DNA from: Larix sibirica | Taxonomy: Eukaryota > Streptophyta > Pinopsida > Pinales > Pinaceae | Direction: 5' to 3' | Assembly: GCA_004151065.3 (NCBI GenBank) | Contig: NWUY0300011181.1 | Location: forward strand, 1-23,489 | Length of the DNA: 23,489 nt | Shown: positions 19,883 through 23,489 of the stretch, in pieces | How positions within the stretch are numbered: the stretch's first letter is position 1 | Layout: the number at the start of each line of letters is the position of its first letter | Made by a program: the position numbers and the translations under genes | The notes under the pieces: model-generated | The model's input: the letters and a program-made list of their open reading frames with translations, nothing else | Database searches by the model: none | What the model was told of the DNA's origin: nothing

Positions 19883-20918
19883 ATAATAGAAGAAATGTAG
19901 TAACCATTATACTGACAAAAGAAAGCAGACTGCTAAGATCAATTTTCCAATGATATAGCTTCTATGCTTGCTGATTAGCTCCTGACAATAGCTTAGCTGT
20001 CATTACTTTGTGTGTTTCATTAAACATCAAAACTACTACTAATTTTCATGAAATAAAAAACATATTCAGATTTGAAGGCAATTTGCTTTATGTACCTCAA
20101 CATAAGTGATTGAAGTATTGAACTACCATGCAAAACATCCCCAAGCCAAGCTAGCCAAAAGGTTTTTCTAGAGACAATGTCCAGTCACAAATTAGTAGCA
20201 AAGAAACATGCTTCTCAGGTTACAGAAACAATATAACTCTGAAATTTGAAAGACAATTTCAAACACCTCTTTCGTATGTTTCCTTGGAATAATCACATCC
20301 CTAACCATGATACGAGACCTTCCAGAGTACTATTGATCATTTTCATTGGTATTGATGCCTACAATAGGGATTAGTAGTAATACAAGATCTCCCGAGTGCA
20401 AAACGGAGGAAACAAACCTGCCAAACATTGTACTCTGCATTTATGTTAAGGGGTGGAGTCTAGTGGATCAGTAATTATTGGTTGATCTATTCCAGGGTTA
20501 GGATTTGGGCCCTTGAGGCACAATGCCTTCAACTTCCGGTAAAGTTGGTCAAGCCAACAAAATATACTGGACAGAAGGGTTCTGCAAGCAATCTCACCAC
20601 AAGCACCAGTGGTGATGCAGTGGCACTGCTATGAAGAATGACATAGTTGAGCAGAAGTAATATGAGAGTGCAGAGCATATGGTCAGAGTTTTGGGGGTCG
20701 AATGCTACTTAGTGATTAAGCATGTTGGAGTAGGAACAGAAAATAACCAAGAGGCAATCACTTAAATAGATAGCATTCGCACAAAGATTGGCTCAACTAT
20801 GTTGGAAATAGTGCAACTTCGGAAGATATTCTTATTGTATTTTTATTGTACTTCCTTCGGGAGAAGATATTGATGTATTTGATCATGTAAAACCCTTGAA
20901 AGAATCAATGTAAACCTT
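19883..20918. other. no gene recognised
   Basis: Mixed sequence with short frames only. It is somewhat less AT-rich at 20440-20700. Near 20820-20870 there is a local near-repeat (CTTCGGAAGATATT then CTTCGGGAGAAGATATT). An undetermined base (N) occurs at 20919. Confidence 0.4.
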
Positions 20919-21291
20919 NAAGTGCATCATATAAGGGTCTAATGGACCAAGTATGATGTTGTATCGGAAGTGTGGAATTAGAGGTATGCAATATAGGTGT
21001 TGATAGAAGGCTCGATAGAGTGCGTCTGATGGTGTGTCGAGTTGGTATTATCAGAGAAACCTCACTAGAGAATGCCCTGATAGAGTATCAAAGAATGCCT
21101 CGATAGATAATTCCCAATAAAGTGTATTCAGGTTTGAATTATCGAAGGTGCATAACTGTTACATTGGAGGATGTACCGACAAGATAAGTCCTAAAGAACG
21201 ATATCAAAGTATTATCATCTATGCTTTGAAAAAGTTATATCGAGAGTTACCCCAACACGACAAGTTCGATAATGCATTGGAGGATTTATAT

Positions 21292-21545
21292 CCGGGGTCC
21301 TATTTTGGGATTTTCCGTGATGGTATCGTGGAAATCCCAGTGGACCAAATCTCCTAAATGTGTCGAATATGTTGTATCAGAGGTCCCATTTTAGGGTTTG
21401 TCCTGATGGTATCGTGGAAAGTCCTGATGGACCAAGTCTGTTAGTGTATCATGAGTGCTATATTGGGGGTATCATCTTGGGGTTTTCCTTGATGGAGTCA
21501 CATGGAATGTTGATATGACAAGTTTTATAGGAGAGATCCGATGAA
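21292..21545. repeat. 86-88 bp tandem repeat, 3 copies
   Basis: GGTCCTATTTTGGGATTTTCC, GGTCCCATTTTAGGGTTTGTCC and GGTATCATCTTGGGGTTTTCC start successive units at about 21292, 21378 and 21464. TGATGGTATCGTGGAAA is shared by the first two (21319 and 21405) and appears as TGATGGAGTCACATGGAA in the third. TGGACCAA also recurs. Upstream, 21000-21130, GATAG-containing words (CTCGATAGAG, CTGATAGAG, CTCGATAGAT) recur irregularly. Confidence 0.85.
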
Positions 21546-21602
21546 CGTTGTCATAGATGTTAGAAAGCAAAAAAAAACATTTGAAGCCCAAAAAATTGTT
21601 TT

Positions 21603-21614
21603 GGCTATAATAGG
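21603..21614 (+). promoter_or_regulatory. TATA-like box downstream of the tandem repeats
   Basis: GGCTATAATAGG lies about 60 bp after the last 86-bp repeat unit. Repeats followed by a TATA box are typical of the U3 part of a plant LTR, so this could be the promoter of an LTR on the plus strand. No primer binding site was identified further on, so this is only suggestive. Confidence 0.3.
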
Positions 21615-22700
21615 AGTAGTTTAGCTCAAAATCTAATAAGACCTGAGGTGTTTGGATTCCATTGATGAAGGATACAAAAATATCAGTGAGAGGCCCAATC
21701 CCATTCTGCTCTAATTTGACAAAAGATTTGAAATAATGACTTTTAAAGATAAGTGTCTAAAGACCTGCTGGGGACCCACTTTTGGTTGACATTGTTATGG
21801 TGCGGTCTTGGATCAGGCATGTAGATAAATTTGGGGTCTTGTGGCTATATCCAAAAATATGTGAATACAGGGTGCGGAAGAAGGCAAAAATCTACTATTC
21901 CAAATCACCTTTTGGGAATTTCGGAAAGCTCGGAGAAGGTAAAAGTGACCCTAGATGTCGGATCAAGAAAAAATAATGAACTCGACATTTCACCTACTCA
22001 TAAAAATAGTGAACTTTCGCTAGAGGAATATTTTCCAAAAATGCTTAGTTTGGGAGATTTCCAGTTTTGCTAAAAATTCCAAGTCTGAGAAAAAGTGAAA
22101 GTGTCAAAAGTAGTCAATTCCAGAAATTTATAGAAATTGACTAAGGCATTGAATAAAAAATATGAAAGTTTATGAGTGATTCTTGTTATGTGTATTATTA
22201 GTTCCCGATAGAATTTTTTTTCTATTTCTCTCTACATTTTCTTCTATAGGGGTTGAAGTTGGTCCCTGAAGTAATTGCAGCTAGAGAATAAGTGCAGAAT
22301 TGGGAAAAAATAGCAATTTTGGAAGGTTGTAACTTTTGGCTCCGAAATCAAAATGGAGCATGAAGATAGTACTTGGAAAGATTAACCAATATTATCCATA
22401 GGGGAACATTGATGCATATCCAGAATCTTAAAGGGGGATTCAGATGTTTTTGAGATTTGGGCGGAAAAGTGCATGTAACCTTGATTTGACAAGGATTTGT
22501 CAATTTGGGTAGTTCCCAGAATGCATGAAAATTAATTTTTTGAATTTTTGAGAATGTATTGAAGATAACCCACAACATAATCGAAAGGAAGGTACTTATG
22601 TTTTGAGTTGTTTAAAATAACAAGCATAGCAGAGCCTCTAGGATTGATTGGACAATAAATTCTCAATGTGGGTGACCTCCAAAGTGATTAAAATTTTCAA
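21615..22700. other. no gene recognised; possible LTR/leader of an unidentified element
   Basis: Several short plus frames overlap (for example 21782-21976 and 21831-22073), but none has a recognisable motif. The sequence has the mixed, unstructured look of an LTR or leader region. Confidence 0.3.
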
Positions 22701-22705
22701 AACGT

Positions 22706-23269
22706 TTAGTAAGAAGGTGTAGGAGTGTACCAGAGGTGAGAGTGACTCAAAATTAGTAAATGTGATGATACAAACTCTAGTATGGTGCTCTCACAATAAA
22801 GTGGAAGCATATGCAGGAAAACATGTTGAATGGATAAGAATACACTCTTGCAGATTGTATTTGATAAACTATCATGGAGAAAGAAGGGACTAAGAATGAT
22901 TGATAATTCCTTAGATAGAATGTATGAAATGCATTCTCTATGCTCAAAATGTGCAATATAAATTGAATAGAGGGGTTTTGGAATCGCTTGTTGAGAGTAA
23001 GTAGTTGTCATATGCCTTATTGAAGAGTGACGACCATGCCTAATCATGAAAGAATAAAAGAGACCAATAAAGGACATTGGTGCTTTGGATGAGAATGCGT
23101 CCAAGGTATTATTGTGATTAATATGTTCAATTTGAATTGCAAGGAAGAGCCATGGTATCTCTTGATTATTGGATATGGGTATTGTATTCCATAAGAGAAT
23201 GCTTAGTAAGGTAGAGAACGAACCAATCGGTAAAGGTGATGGGTGAATCATCATTGCGAAAAAGTGCAA
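22706..23269 (-). other. 187-codon open frame, unrecognised
   Basis: This is one of the longest uninterrupted frames in the window. Its composition is rich in Ser, His, Ile, Leu and Pro (for example HGRHSSIRHMTTTYSQQAI and SSHLLILSHSHLWY), which is common when the antisense strand of an AT-rich coding or repeat sequence is read. No domain is recognised, and the plus strand shows no better protein. I list it for its length only and do not claim a gene. Confidence 0.2.
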
Positions 23270-23489
23270 GCATGCTTAGAGAAGTTGCAGGATATTGCAA
23301 GATATGAACCAACAACTTACGTGTAAGAAATGAGAATGGGTAATAAAATTCCATTCACCAAGAATTTGTCACTGATGGAACAAGACATTCCAATATGTGG
23401 ACTTGTCATGTGGTTCATAATAGTGATAGAGCGGTCATGCAAAGTTTTTCAATCAAGGAATGGGTCATTCCCATGTGTTAATATATGTT
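23270..23489. other. no gene seen to the window end
   Basis: Non-coding-looking sequence without clear repeats. It may continue whatever element covers 20920-23270. Confidence 0.3.

Overview
The window looks like nuclear DNA of a seed plant. It is AT-rich, gene-poor and full of decayed retrotransposons and short tandem repeats. The visible proteins are plant-type: Ty1-copia gag, protease, integrase and RNase H pieces, and a LINE-1 type ORF2 with a C-terminal RNase H. Long repeat-filled tracts, a G-run/C-run polypurine-LTR junction at the left edge and a dispersed 'ggggactt' repeat would suit a gymnosperm, but that is an impression and not proven. There are no bacterial operons, rRNA, tRNA or CRISPR arrays that I can see.

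Layout. 1-98: polypurine tract and start of a 3' LTR, minus strand, cut by the window edge. 990-1560: broken copia RT-end/RNase H fragment, minus strand. 1561-6080: about 4.5 kb of AT-rich DNA with four tandem repeat arrays and no recognisable gene. 6080-7740: copia body A (gag end, zinc knuckle, protease, integrase), minus strand. 7745-10260: copia body B, from a different copia lineage (gag, protease, integrase), minus strand. 10731-10743: degenerate tRNA-Met primer binding site, followed by LTR-like sequence up to about 11655. 11656-14716: 5'-truncated LINE, minus strand. 14717-15727: AT-rich spacer with a 47-bp array and a 24-bp perfect palindrome. 15728-20450: different in character, with short exon-like frames on both strands, a likely last exon of a cellular gene (16719-16852, minus), G-rich repeats, a 136-bp duplication and a CT/AT microsatellite. 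20450-23489: repeat-like DNA with 86-88 bp tandem units just upstream of a TATA-like box, which looks like an LTR U3, then unassigned sequence.

How it fits together. The minus-strand copia pieces run in the right order for one long degenerate or composite insertion: LTR/PBS at the right, then gag-protease-integrase of B, then gag-protease-integrase of A with no LTR between them, then a long foreign or decayed stretch where reverse transcriptase should lie, then RNase H and a polypurine tract at the left. None of the retroelement proteins is intact. Stops, frameshifts and lost catalytic residues show that all of them are old. The only candidate host gene is the short exon at 16719-16852, whose ending resembles NSUN-type RNA cytosine methyltransferases. 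I found no convincing new multi-gene system. The more unusual signals are small: a 118-bp insertion with direct repeats and inverted ends inside an integrase, a hairpin over a polypurine/LTR junction, the two chained copia bodies, and exon-like frames of unknown identity at 17.6-19.9 kb.
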